Shown here: positions 1 to 4,959 of the stretch, one piece after another | Layout of the letters: every line of letters starts with the position of its first letter | Position numbering within the stretch: the first letter of the stretch is position 1 | From: an uncultured Chloroflexota bacterium | GTDB lineage: Bacteria; Chloroflexota; Anaerolineae; Aggregatilineales; Phototrophicaceae | Assembly (NCBI GenBank): GCA_937942935.1 | Contig: CALDGT010000097.1 | Span: forward strand, 1 to 5,476 | Length of the DNA: 5,476 bases | Direction of reading: 5' to 3' | The notes under the pieces: model-generated | What the model was told of the DNA's origin: nothing | The model's database searches: none | What the model saw: the letters and a program-made list of their open reading frames with translations, nothing else | Program-made: the position numbers and the translations under genes

Positions 1-235
1 CGGTGAAAATAGTTGCACAAGATACCGCCACCCTGCCCCGCAGTCCATCGGGAAGGCTTAAAACAGCATTCCCGTTTTGCGATGGATAAACTGTGCCAAC
101 TTCTAATTCACGAATCCGCTTGGTACTTAACCGATAATCCCGATTAAAGCAAAAGGCGTTATAGCTAATATCCTCATGAGCATCCAAAATAATTGGAGTA
201 TATGATTCACTAATCCATCTGCTTATCTCTGACAT
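1..235 (-). CDS. M19 family membrane dipeptidase-like protein, N-terminal part (runs off the left edge)
   Basis: Only the first 78 codons are present. The reading frame is open from an ATG at 235 to the window edge. The start is supported by a GGAGTG ribosome binding site at 247-242, six bases upstream. The N-terminus contains IILDAHEDISYNAF (residues 15-28), where the His-x-Asp pair (H20, D22) matches the first zinc-binding motif of peptidase family M19 (renal/membrane dipeptidase fold). It continues with FNRDYRLST, then a stretch rich in GLRGRVAVSCATIF. M19 enzymes are cytosolic or membrane-linked zinc dipeptidases that cleave dipeptides, including mixed L/D ones. The start lies inside the end of udk (26-base overlap), so it is probably co-transcribed with and translationally coupled to udk. 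No signal peptide is seen at this start. The family call rests on a short fragment and on recall of similar proteins; the remaining zinc ligands lie outside the window. Confidence 0.68.
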   Translation of the reverse strand, partial: MSEISRWISESYTPIILDAHEDISYNAFCFNRDYRLSTKRIRELEVGTVYPSQNGNAVLSLPDGLRGRVAVSCATIFT

Positions 236-896
236 ACGATTCACTCCATGCCAACATACTACGGATTCGGTCAGATACCATATCAATCGCCACAGTGTTA
301 TGCCCACCTTCGGGGATAATCACATCGGCATAACGTTTGGATGGTTCGACAAATTTGAGGTGCATTGGGCGAACAGTCGTCAAATATTGTTGAATAACCG
401 ATTCTGCTGAACGTCCCCGTTCTTTGATATCCCGTTGCAAGCGCCGAATAAAACGCAAATCGGCATCGGTATCTACAAAGATTTTGATGTCAAATAATTC
501 GCGCAAATCGGGGTCACTAAAAATAAGAATCCCTTCTACCAAAATAATTGGTTGTGGTCCGACAGGAATTGTAATTTCAGTACGCCGATGACGGGTAAAA
601 TCGTAGGTCGGGATTTGAACAGGCTTCCATTGTTGTAAATTTTTGATATGTTCGATGAGGAGTGTCGTTTCGAGAGAATCGGGGTGGTCGAAATTGATTT
701 CACGGCGTTGCGCTTCTGGCATCAGGGATAAATCTTTATAATAGGCATCATGTGGCAAATAAGCGATGTGATGATGTCCTACCCGTTGTAGCAAGGCATT
801 AGAGATAGTTGTCTTACCTGACCCAGTGCCACCTGCAACAGCTAATGTTAAGGGGCGTGGTCTGCCATCATGAAGGAGTGCATTTTCGTCTGACAT
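210..896 (-). CDS. udk: Uridine kinase (uridine/cytidine phosphorylation, pyrimidine salvage)
   Basis: This 228-residue protein has the full uridine kinase / phosphoribulokinase-like P-loop fold. It shows a Walker A motif GGTGSGKT (22-29), the substrate-region signature NFDHPDSLE (68-76), YDFTRHRR (98-105), the VEGILIF strand (120-126) and an arginine-rich lid RRLQRDIKERGR (151-162). Near the C-terminus comes RYADVIIPEGG. Family members phosphorylate uridine and cytidine to UMP and CMP with ATP or GTP in the cytosol; E. coli Udk is slightly shorter (about 213 residues). An in-frame ATG at 929 would add 11 residues, but it has no ribosome binding site and lies in the arm of a stem-loop. The ATG at 896 has AGAGGA at 907-902 with a five-base spacer, so 896 is chosen. 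The gene overlaps the downstream M19 gene by 26 bases. It may have its own promoter in the 137-base gap behind the TetR gene. Confidence 0.93.
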   Translation of the reverse strand: MSDENALLHDGRPRPLTLAVAGGTGSGKTTISNALLQRVGHHHIAYLPHDAYYKDLSLMPEAQRREINFDHPDSLETTLLIEHIKNLQQWKPVQIPTYDFTRHRRTEITIPVGPQPIILVEGILIFSDPDLRELFDIKIFVDTDADLRFIRRLQRDIKERGRSAESVIQQYLTTVRPMHLKFVEPSKRYADVIIPEGGHNTVAIDMVSDRIRSMLAWSESYVRDKQMD

Positions 897-920
897 CTTT
901 GTCCTCTGCCCATAATAAGT

Positions 921-948
921 GCGTGCCATTGTTAAAAATATGGCACGC
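921..948 (-). repeat. Perfect 9-bp inverted repeat in the udk leader
   Basis: GCGTGCCAT (921-929) pairs perfectly with ATGGCACGC (940-948) across a 10-base AT-rich loop. In the udk transcript this would form a GC-containing hairpin 13 bases before the ribosome binding site, and it hides the alternative ATG at 929. Neither strand has a T-run after the stem, so it is not a typical intrinsic terminator. It could be an RNA leader hairpin or a dyad operator for an unidentified regulator. Confidence 0.6.
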
Positions 949-972
949 CTAAGAAAATTCAGTGGTTATCTT

Positions 973-989
973 GATGATATGCTATCATC
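973..989. promoter_or_regulatory. Palindromic site, possible operator over the udk promoter
   Basis: GATGATA-TGC-TATCATC is a perfect 7-bp inverted repeat with a 3-base centre. It overlaps the possible -10 of the udk promoter on the minus strand, which would suit a repressor site. It does not resemble the two palindromes upstream of the TetR unit, so if it binds a protein it is probably a different one. AT-rich DNA gives short palindromes by chance, hence the modest confidence. Confidence 0.35.
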
Positions 990-1007
990 TCATAGAGGTT
1001 TTTTCAA
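979..1007 (-). promoter_or_regulatory. Possible sigma-70-type promoter for udk
   Basis: On the minus strand TTGAAA (1007-1002) and TAGCAT (984-979) are separated by 17 bases. The -35 is a good match (5 of 6) and the -10 is weak (4 of 6). The spot, between the TetR stop codon and udk, is sensible for a separate udk promoter, but read-through from the TetR unit is an alternative. Confidence 0.3.
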
Positions 1008-1033
1008 ATCATTAGAAACACAAAATCATAAAT

Positions 1034-1591
1034 TCAAACACCATATTTATGACGTAATACATCAAAAACCCATCCCATCTGAAGCCTTAAATGGGTTTGC
1101 TGACCATCTAACATCCGTTGCAAAATCACTCCCGCCAATAATAAATAGATAGTCATTGCCTCATCTACATCAATCCCTAAAAAATTGGCAATCGCTTTTG
1201 CATATTGTTGGCTGGCATGATTCATCTTGAACCAATCATCCGCTTTTGGTCGAAGGCGGGCATAATCCATCAAAATATAATATTGGTGTATATAGTCATC
1301 TTCTTGCGACTCAATATAGTCCATAAAAATGGATAATTTTTCATCAAATGGTAATCCATCGCTACTAAATGTATGCAACTGGTCAATATCAGAGCGCACA
1401 ACAAAATCGGCAACACCTTCAAATAAGGCTTCTTTGGTGGGGAAATAATGATATAAAGCACTTTTAGAGATATTCAGTGCCTTTGCAATATCGCGCATTC
1501 CAAGTCCGTTATACCCATGCTCAACAAACAAATTCATTGTCTTTTGAATAATGCTCAGGCGGTATGCCTCTGAATCTACAATTTTGGGCAT
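1034..1591 (-). CDS. TetR/AcrR family transcriptional regulator
   Basis: This 185-residue protein begins with a TetR-type DNA-binding domain. Residues 8-31 form helix 1 with the typical LFVEHGYNGLGMRDIA run (21-36). The helix-turn-helix continues through ALNISKSALYHYF and PTKEALF (38-57), which is the family's recognition-helix signature (YHYF-x-KEAL). The C-terminal two thirds are helical and variable, as expected for the ligand-binding and dimer domain; the ligand cannot be read from sequence. The start at 1591 has a GGAG ribosome binding site (1604-1601) inside the end of the upstream membrane-protein gene, whose stop codon is only 3 bases away, so the two form an operon. Two 16-bp palindromes around the operon promoter fit autorepression. 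That this protein binds them is inferred from position and architecture. Confidence 0.92.
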   Translation of the reverse strand: MPKIVDSEAYRLSIIQKTMNLFVEHGYNGLGMRDIAKALNISKSALYHYFPTKEALFEGVADFVVRSDIDQLHTFSSDGLPFDEKLSIFMDYIESQEDDYIHQYYILMDYARLRPKADDWFKMNHASQQYAKAIANFLGIDVDEAMTIYLLLAGVILQRMLDGQQTHLRLQMGWVFDVLRHKYGV

Positions 1592-1594
1592 AAA

Positions 1595-2140
1595 TTACTT
1601 CTCCCCCCGTTGTCGTACTTGATAATGGTCTACAGAAAAACACACAATTAGCTTGAACAAATATAAATAACCAAAGATTTGGAGTGTGATGGGCAAACTA
1701 AACAAAAATGTGATGAGCATCATTCCTATCACATAAAAAGCGGTCGCAAGTGGGCGCTGTAATTCGGGTTGTTGGGTTAACAAAATGATACCCGAACAGA
1801 CCATCATATAACCGTATAAAACCAGCGAAAAAAACCAATTTGTGTTATCGAGTATCCAAACCAATACCAGTGGTTGAATAATATGGATACCGATAAAAAC
1901 AAAGCGTGTGCGAATTGGTTGACGCATATACCATTGATTTGTAGAGGCTGTGCAATTTGAAACGACCCCGCCAACCACATCCCAAGTCAATGCAAATAAC
2001 AAAATGAGTTGCCACCACGCCAAAGACCGATTGATATAGACGATACAGCTCGATACAAAAATCCCTGCCCCATGTATGAGCAAAACATCGCTCAGTCGTT
2101 GATTATCTCCGTGTATAAATGTATCTATATGCTTAAACAT
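1595..2140 (-). CDS. Uncharacterised six-helix integral membrane protein, co-transcribed with the TetR regulator
   Basis: The 181-residue product is almost entirely hydrophobic, with about six predicted membrane segments: roughly residues 18-36, 42-62, 80-97, 102-121, 130-148 and 150-170. Loops are short and the C-terminal tail is charged (HYQVRQRGEK). A polar motif at the end of helix 2, WDVVGGVVSNCTASTNQWY (53-71), stands out and is the best handle for a family search. I recall similar motifs in uncharacterised bacterial membrane proteins but cannot assign a function. There is no ATP-binding motif and it is too small for a major-facilitator pump. The ATG at 2140 has GAGG four bases upstream and lies about 30 bases after the probable transcription start. 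As first gene of a TetR-controlled unit it is the likely regulated target, so a role in coping with, or in the metabolism of, the repressor's ligand is a reasonable guess only. Confidence 0.8.
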   Translation of the reverse strand: MFKHIDTFIHGDNQRLSDVLLIHGAGIFVSSCIVYINRSLAWWQLILLFALTWDVVGGVVSNCTASTNQWYMRQPIRTRFVFIGIHIIQPLVLVWILDNTNWFFSLVLYGYMMVCSGIILLTQQPELQRPLATAFYVIGMMLITFLFSLPITLQIFGYLYLFKLIVCFSVDHYQVRQRGEK

Positions 2141-2157
2141 TTTTCCTCATCTCTTTT

Positions 2158-2173
2158 TAGACCAACTGGACTA
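2158..2173. promoter_or_regulatory. Operator O1 (probable TetR-family site) over the transcription start
   Basis: TAGACCA-AC-TGGACTA is a 16-bp near-perfect palindrome (6 of 7 arm pairs). It lies just downstream of the -10 and overlaps the expected start point of the membrane-protein/TetR transcript. It shares 12 of 16 positions with the palindrome at 2214-2229, including the TGGAC half-site. Binding here would block promoter escape. Confidence 0.68.
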
Positions 2174-2178
2174 TAAAA

Positions 2179-2207
2179 AGGATATGATATAAAAAGGAGA
2201 TTGTCAA
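2179..2207 (-). promoter_or_regulatory. Promoter of the membrane-protein/TetR operon
   Basis: On the minus strand a perfect -35 box TTGACA (2207-2202) is followed after 17 bases by TATCCT (2184-2179). Transcription should start near 2172, giving a leader of about 30 bases before the ATG at 2140. It sits between two matching palindromes, one abutting each side. Confidence 0.72.
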
Positions 2208-2213
2208 TGTTTT

Positions 2214-2229
2214 TCGTCCAAATGGACGA
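2214..2229. promoter_or_regulatory. Operator O2 (probable TetR-family site) upstream of the -35 box
   Basis: TCGTCCA-AA-TGGACGA is a perfect palindrome with 7-bp arms, 6 bases upstream of the TTGACA box. It resembles the site at 2158-2173 and is centred 56 bp from it. The pair suggests one regulator binding two sites that bracket the promoter. Confidence 0.68.
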
Positions 2230-2267
2230 TAAAAAATAAAACGAAAATGAATGCGGGTAGTGGATAG

Positions 2268-2278
2268 AAAATAAAAAA
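2268..2278 (-). terminator. T-rich tract after the tRNA, possible 3' end
   Basis: On the minus strand, immediately after the tRNA acceptor stem, come six T, one A and then more T residues. The first T serves as the discriminator base. There is no separate hairpin, so the tRNA's own acceptor and T-arm stems would have to act as the terminator stem. Alternatively the tract is just a spacer trimmed during 3' processing. Confidence 0.3.
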
Positions 2279-2349
2279 GCCACCGAAGGGATTTGAACCC
2301 TTAACCTGTCGCTTACGAAGCGAATGCTCTGCCGTTGAGCTACGGTGGC
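2278..2349 (-). tRNA. tRNA-Thr, anticodon CGU (reads ACG codons)
   Basis: The 72-base cloverleaf folds fully: a 7-bp perfect acceptor stem (GCCACCG with CGGTGGC), a 4-bp D stem (GCTC/GAGC) and a T arm AAGGG-TTCGAAT-CCCTT. The anticodon loop is TTCGTAA with CGT at 2317-2315, which reads threonine ACG. The anticodon stem has one mismatch (U27 against C43); the other four pairs are sound. The discriminator is U and CCA is not encoded, so it must be added by nucleotidyltransferase. A strong promoter ends only about 10 bases upstream, so the 5' leader is very short. Confidence 0.95.
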
Positions 2350-2359
2350 GGACATTTAG

Positions 2360-2389
2360 ATTATAACAAGGATTTAGGCTTGCTATCAA
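2360..2389 (-). promoter_or_regulatory. Promoter of the tRNA-Thr gene
   Basis: On the minus strand TTGATA (2389-2384) and a perfect TATAAT (2365-2360) are 18 bases apart. The start would fall near 2353, four bases before the mature tRNA. The -35 box overlaps the last codons and stop of the upstream glycosyltransferase gene, so the tRNA can be transcribed independently of it. Confidence 0.72.
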
Positions 2390-3591
2390 GATGCTTTTTC
2401 ATTCATCCAAATGAGATAACAATCACCCTCCACAACCTTCAGGTTACGAAATTGGGCTAATTCATCGGTCATTGGGTCTAGGCAATACACATAAATCACA
2501 GGGCGGTCAGCATCGGCTAATCGCTCAAGGGCTTTTTCTGGAATAATTTCATATGTTATCCGACGTTCTGCATAAAATTCGATGGCAGGGCTTTGAAAGG
2601 TTAAATTGGTCAAAATTAATTGGTCTGTGGTGCTGTTTTCGTGGATAGCATCGGCAATTGCCAATGGAAATGGTTGGTTTCCACTAATATGCGCCCCAAC
2701 AAAAATCACTACTGCATAAATCGTAGACCCCAACAATAAACCCAGCATAGCGGGTTTTGCCCACCACACACGGCGCAATTTCCATGCCCATAAAATACCG
2801 ATACTGGCTAAAATAGCGAATGACGGCATCAGATAATATTTATAATAGTCATGGATATAGCTGGCATTGCGGAAAAACACCAAAAAGCCAACGCCACCAC
2901 CCAACATCCCCCAAACAATTGCCTGTGTGAGACGGGATTCTTTACCTAATGGTCGAATACCAACAAAGCCCATCACCACCACAAATAAACTCATCATGGT
3001 CGCCATGTGAATCAGTTGTCGGGCAATATACTGGAGTATGGTAAATGTAGGGGCGCCTCGTGACCCACCAATATCGCTTGTGCGAAACACCAACGCATTC
3101 AATAATTTCTGAATCGCACCCGGATATTGGCTCTCATAAAATAATGGGACAGCAATCGTTGCCAACACAACAATCATGCCTATTCCTATCAAATCCCATG
3201 AGTGTACCCATTTGGTCAACAATTTTTTGAAATCAAATTCTAAGCGATAAAGAATTCCCAATAGAATGAGCGCCACAAAAAAGAAAAATGCCGCCCACGC
3301 CGTCCACATACATAAAATTGCCAAAATAGCTAAGGCAAACCACCTCGCTCGTGTTGGATAACGCAAATATTGTGCGTAAATAGTAATAAAAGGCATCAAA
3401 AATCCCATCACCAACGGCTCATGATTTGGCATTCGCCCAAAATAAGCAATCATGGGTGTAAAGCTATATAAAATAACCACAAATAATGCCCGTTTTTGAC
3501 CCAATAATCGGCGGGACAACACATACAATGAGGCAATACTTATCATCGTGGCACACACAATGACAAACCGCGATGACGCTTCGGTCAACAT
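2386..3591 (-). CDS. 3' portion of the GT-C glycosyltransferase: remaining membrane helices and C-terminal domain
   Basis: Open from an ATG at 3591 to the stop at 2386 (401 residues). About nine further membrane segments can be seen, roughly at 8-26, 36-50, 61-75, 83-115 (one or two helices), 133-150, 190-211, 224-240, 252-270 and 279-300. GRMPNHEPL (52-60) and HDYYKYYLMP (247-256) are typical of GT39/PMT_2 proteins. A C-terminal soluble region of about 100 residues follows. The ATG at 3591 is probably only an internal methionine, since starting there would omit helix 1 and the catalytic first loop. The G-run itself resembles a ribosome binding site (AGGGGG before CGTTT and ATG), so internal initiation or restart cannot be fully excluded. 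Confidence 0.75.
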   Translation of the reverse strand: MLTEASSRFVIVCATMISIASLYVLSRRLLGQKRALFVVILYSFTPMIAYFGRMPNHEPLVMGFLMPFITIYAQYLRYPTRARWFALAILAILCMWTAWAAFFFFVALILLGILYRLEFDFKKLLTKWVHSWDLIGIGMIVVLATIAVPLFYESQYPGAIQKLLNALVFRTSDIGGSRGAPTFTILQYIARQLIHMATMMSLFVVVMGFVGIRPLGKESRLTQAIVWGMLGGGVGFLVFFRNASYIHDYYKYYLMPSFAILASIGILWAWKLRRVWWAKPAMLGLLLGSTIYAVVIFVGAHISGNQPFPLAIADAIHENSTTDQLILTNLTFQSPAIEFYAERRITYEIIPEKALERLADADRPVIYVYCLDPMTDELAQFRNLKVVEGDCYLIWMNEKAS

Positions 3592-3874
3592 AAACGCCCC
3601 CCCCTGCTAATGCTAAAACCCAAGAAATCATCGGCGGATGATGCAGGTAAAAATTATAATCTTCGGGCTGAGCAGGGATTTCATAATTGAGCAACGGTAA
3701 CAGGTGCAGTTCAGAAGCGCCATATAATTCATAATTTCGGGCAGTGGTCATGAATACAACCCCATTGGTATCATGATGCCCAAACCAAGGCGCACCAATG
3801 CGAATGGTGAGTAATCCCCACATGATGAGCAACACAATAATAATGCCCCGATTCATTCGTGTCGTGTTTTCCAT
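3464..3874 (-). CDS. 5' portion of the GT-C glycosyltransferase: first helix and catalytic loop, then out-of-frame tail
   Basis: The true protein sequence here is residues 1-92. There is a first membrane helix (about 9-29), then an external loop with HHDTNGVVF (33-41), where D35 sits where GT-C enzymes carry their catalytic acidic residue. HHPPMISW (78-85) matches the family's K/HPP element before helix 2. After Gly92 the frame turns into a cysteine-rich, family-unlike tail (residues 93-136) ending at 3464. The start at 3874 is chosen because it precedes helix 1 and has GAGAGA just upstream, a weak ribosome binding site. Met7 at 3856 is possible but lacks one. If not corrected by slippage, the product would be a non-functional stub with one helix. 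Confidence 0.7.
   Translation of the reverse strand: MENTTRMNRGIIIVLLIMWGLLTIRIGAPWFGHHDTNGVVFMTTARNYELYGASELHLLPLLNYEIPAQPEDYNFYLHHPPMISWVLALAGGGVYVDRSVIAVCHCVCHDDKYCLIVCVVPPIIGSKTGIICGYFI
3597..3604 (-). repeat. Eight-G homopolymer tract at the frameshift point
   Basis: On the coding (minus) strand, eight consecutive G follow codon Ala90 of the glycosyltransferase. Seven G restores the frame (Ala-Gly-Gly-Ala-Phe-Met-Leu-Thr-Glu), and so would ten. It is the longest G/C run in the window. Runs of this kind mutate by slipped-strand mispairing and are also error-prone in sequencing. Confidence 0.85.
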
Positions 3875-3885
3875 TGGTCTCTCGC

Positions 3886-3914
3886 TTGTGTATACGCTGT
3901 TTATGAACTATATT
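3886..3914 (+). promoter_or_regulatory. Possible promoter for the GT2 gene in the divergent gap
   Basis: In the 80-base gap between the divergent glycosyltransferase genes, TTGTGT (3886-3891) and TATATT (3909-3914) are 17 bases apart; TATTAT at 3911-3916 is an overlapping alternative -10. This would give a leader of roughly 35 bases before the ATG at 3955. On the opposite strand only weak boxes are seen, although the GT-C gene must also be served from this gap. Confidence 0.4.
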
Positions 3915-3954
3915 ATGCCAAATAGTTGCCATTATCACACGGGAAATATAATTT

Positions 3955-4917
3955 ATGAATCAACCAAAAATTGCGGTGCTGATTCCTTGTTACAACGAAG
4001 CCTTGACAATTGCCAAAGTTATCAATGATTTTCGCACACAATTACCACATGCGACCCTATATGTATTCGATAACGCCTCAAAAGATGAAACCGCTAAAAT
4101 CGCACGCGATTTGAGTGTAGAAGTATATTATGTCAAACATCAAGGCAAGGGGAATGTTGTTCGGCAAATGCACCGCTTTATCCAAGCGGATATTTATATC
4201 ATGGTAGATGGAGATGACACCTACCCTGCCGAGTATGTTCACACCCTACTAGAACCTGTCATCAACAAAAAAGCCGATATGGTGGTAGGCAGTCGGTTAT
4301 TAGATGATAGCACTAGCGAATTTAAGTTGTTAAATAAATGGGGAAATCATTTTTTCTTATGGATATTAAACACGATTTTCGGGGTACACCTCACCGATAT
4401 TTTATCAGGATATCGCGCCATGACCCGTGAATTAGTCGAGAATATCCCCCTATTATCCACTGGATTTGAAATCGAGACAGAACTCACCATTCGCACTCTA
4501 CAAGAAGGTTATATCATCCAAGAAGTACCTGTTAATCTGCGTAAACGTCCAGAGGGAAGTTATTCAAAAATCCGTGTGATGCGCGATGGCTGGCGCATAT
4601 TAATGACCATCATGACCTTATTCAGAGATTATCGTCCACTCCGTTTTTTTATTGGGATTGCCAGCATCATTACCTTTATTGCCTTAGTAATGGGCTTAAG
4701 TGTATTCATCGAATTTTTAGAGACAGGGCTTGTACGGCGCTTCCCGACGGCAATTTTATCTGCCAGCATGATTTTATTAAGCGCATTATTGGTCATCACA
4801 GGCTTAATTCTGGATACCATCAACCGCCGATTCCGCGAATTGAATTTTCAATTACGCCGATTCACCCAAAACCATGATGAACACGCACAAGAATTACGTC
4901 ATCCGCTAGACCAATAA
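3955..4917 (+). CDS. GT2 family glycosyltransferase, polyprenyl-phosphate sugar synthase-like (DPM1/GtrB type) with two C-terminal helices
   Basis: This 320-residue protein has an N-terminal GT-A domain: the nucleotide-binding start IAVLIPCYNEALTI (6-19), DNASKDET (39-46), the metal/nucleotide motif VDGDDTYPAE (84-93), VVGSRL (110-115), TDILSGYRAMTRE (147-159), GFEIETELTIR (170-180) and RPEGSYSK (198-205). Two membrane helices follow (about 231-252 and 265-286), then an amphipathic, charged cytoplasmic tail. Relatives transfer glucose, mannose or similar from a nucleotide sugar to undecaprenyl or dolichyl phosphate at the inner face of the membrane; the sugar cannot be deduced here. The upstream signal GGGA is weak and 10-11 bases from the ATG, but this start gives exactly the conserved N-terminus. 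It is transcribed divergently from the GT-C gene and probably together with the hydrolase 42 bases downstream. Confidence 0.9.
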   Translation: MNQPKIAVLIPCYNEALTIAKVINDFRTQLPHATLYVFDNASKDETAKIARDLSVEVYYVKHQGKGNVVRQMHRFIQADIYIMVDGDDTYPAEYVHTLLEPVINKKADMVVGSRLLDDSTSEFKLLNKWGNHFFLWILNTIFGVHLTDILSGYRAMTRELVENIPLLSTGFEIETELTIRTLQEGYIIQEVPVNLRKRPEGSYSKIRVMRDGWRILMTIMTLFRDYRPLRFFIGIASIITFIALVMGLSVFIEFLETGLVRRFPTAILSASMILLSALLVITGLILDTINRRFRELNFQLRRFTQNHDEHAQELRHPLDQ

Positions 4918-4959
4918 TCAGCTCACTATCCAAATAAAATTGAAGGATTTCTAAAAAAG

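Larger units (their letters stand above)
2386..3874 (-). pseudogene. GT-C membrane glycosyltransferase (GT39/PMT-like), split by a frameshift at an eight-G run
   Basis: Two overlapping frames make one protein if the eight-G run at 3604-3597 is read as seven. Residues 1-92 come from the first frame, then Ala-Phe, then the 401 residues of the second frame, 495 in all. This is a normal length for bacterial GT39 / PMT_2-type transferases. Such enzymes sit in the cytoplasmic membrane and move a sugar from a polyprenyl-phosphate carrier to protein or glycan on the outer face. As it stands, the first frame runs out of register and stops at 3464. I call it frameshifted instead of decayed because both halves are otherwise intact, with no other stop or damage. 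It could be a live phase-variable gene, a slippage-expressed gene, a real mutant, or a sequencing artefact. The divergent GT2 gene is a natural donor-supplying partner. No clear terminator follows it before the tRNA. Confidence 0.82.

Noticed and set aside
1066..1098. Inverted repeat AAACCCAT / ATGGGTTT followed by T residues on the minus strand, resembling a terminator
   Set aside because: It lies inside the TetR coding region before the stop codon, has a 17-base loop and only a short T-run; more likely coincidence.
919..1152. Plus-strand 77-codon open frame covering the gap upstream of udk and the end of the TetR gene
   Set aside because: Half of it is antisense to the TetR coding region, it has no convincing ribosome binding site, and its start lies in the inverted repeat. 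The protein shows no family features.
2125..2389. Two minus-strand open frames (2125-2355 and 2204-2389) across the tRNA and operator region
   Set aside because: They run through the tRNA gene and the promoter/operators in different frames and encode compositionally odd peptides; not genes.
3798..4028. Plus-strand 76-codon open frame across the divergent gap
   Set aside because: It is antisense to the GT-C start and overlaps the GT2 start in another frame, with no domain features.
4644..4650. T-run in the GT2 gene as a second slippage tract (another T7 lies in the hydrolase near 4993-4999)
   Set aside because: Both runs are in frame within intact, family-consistent protein sequence, so there is no evidence of shifting. 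Their integrity argues mildly against widespread homopolymer errors in the sequence.
4629..4823. Minus-strand open frame inside the GT2 gene
   Set aside because: It is an antisense shadow of the two membrane helices of the GT2 protein.
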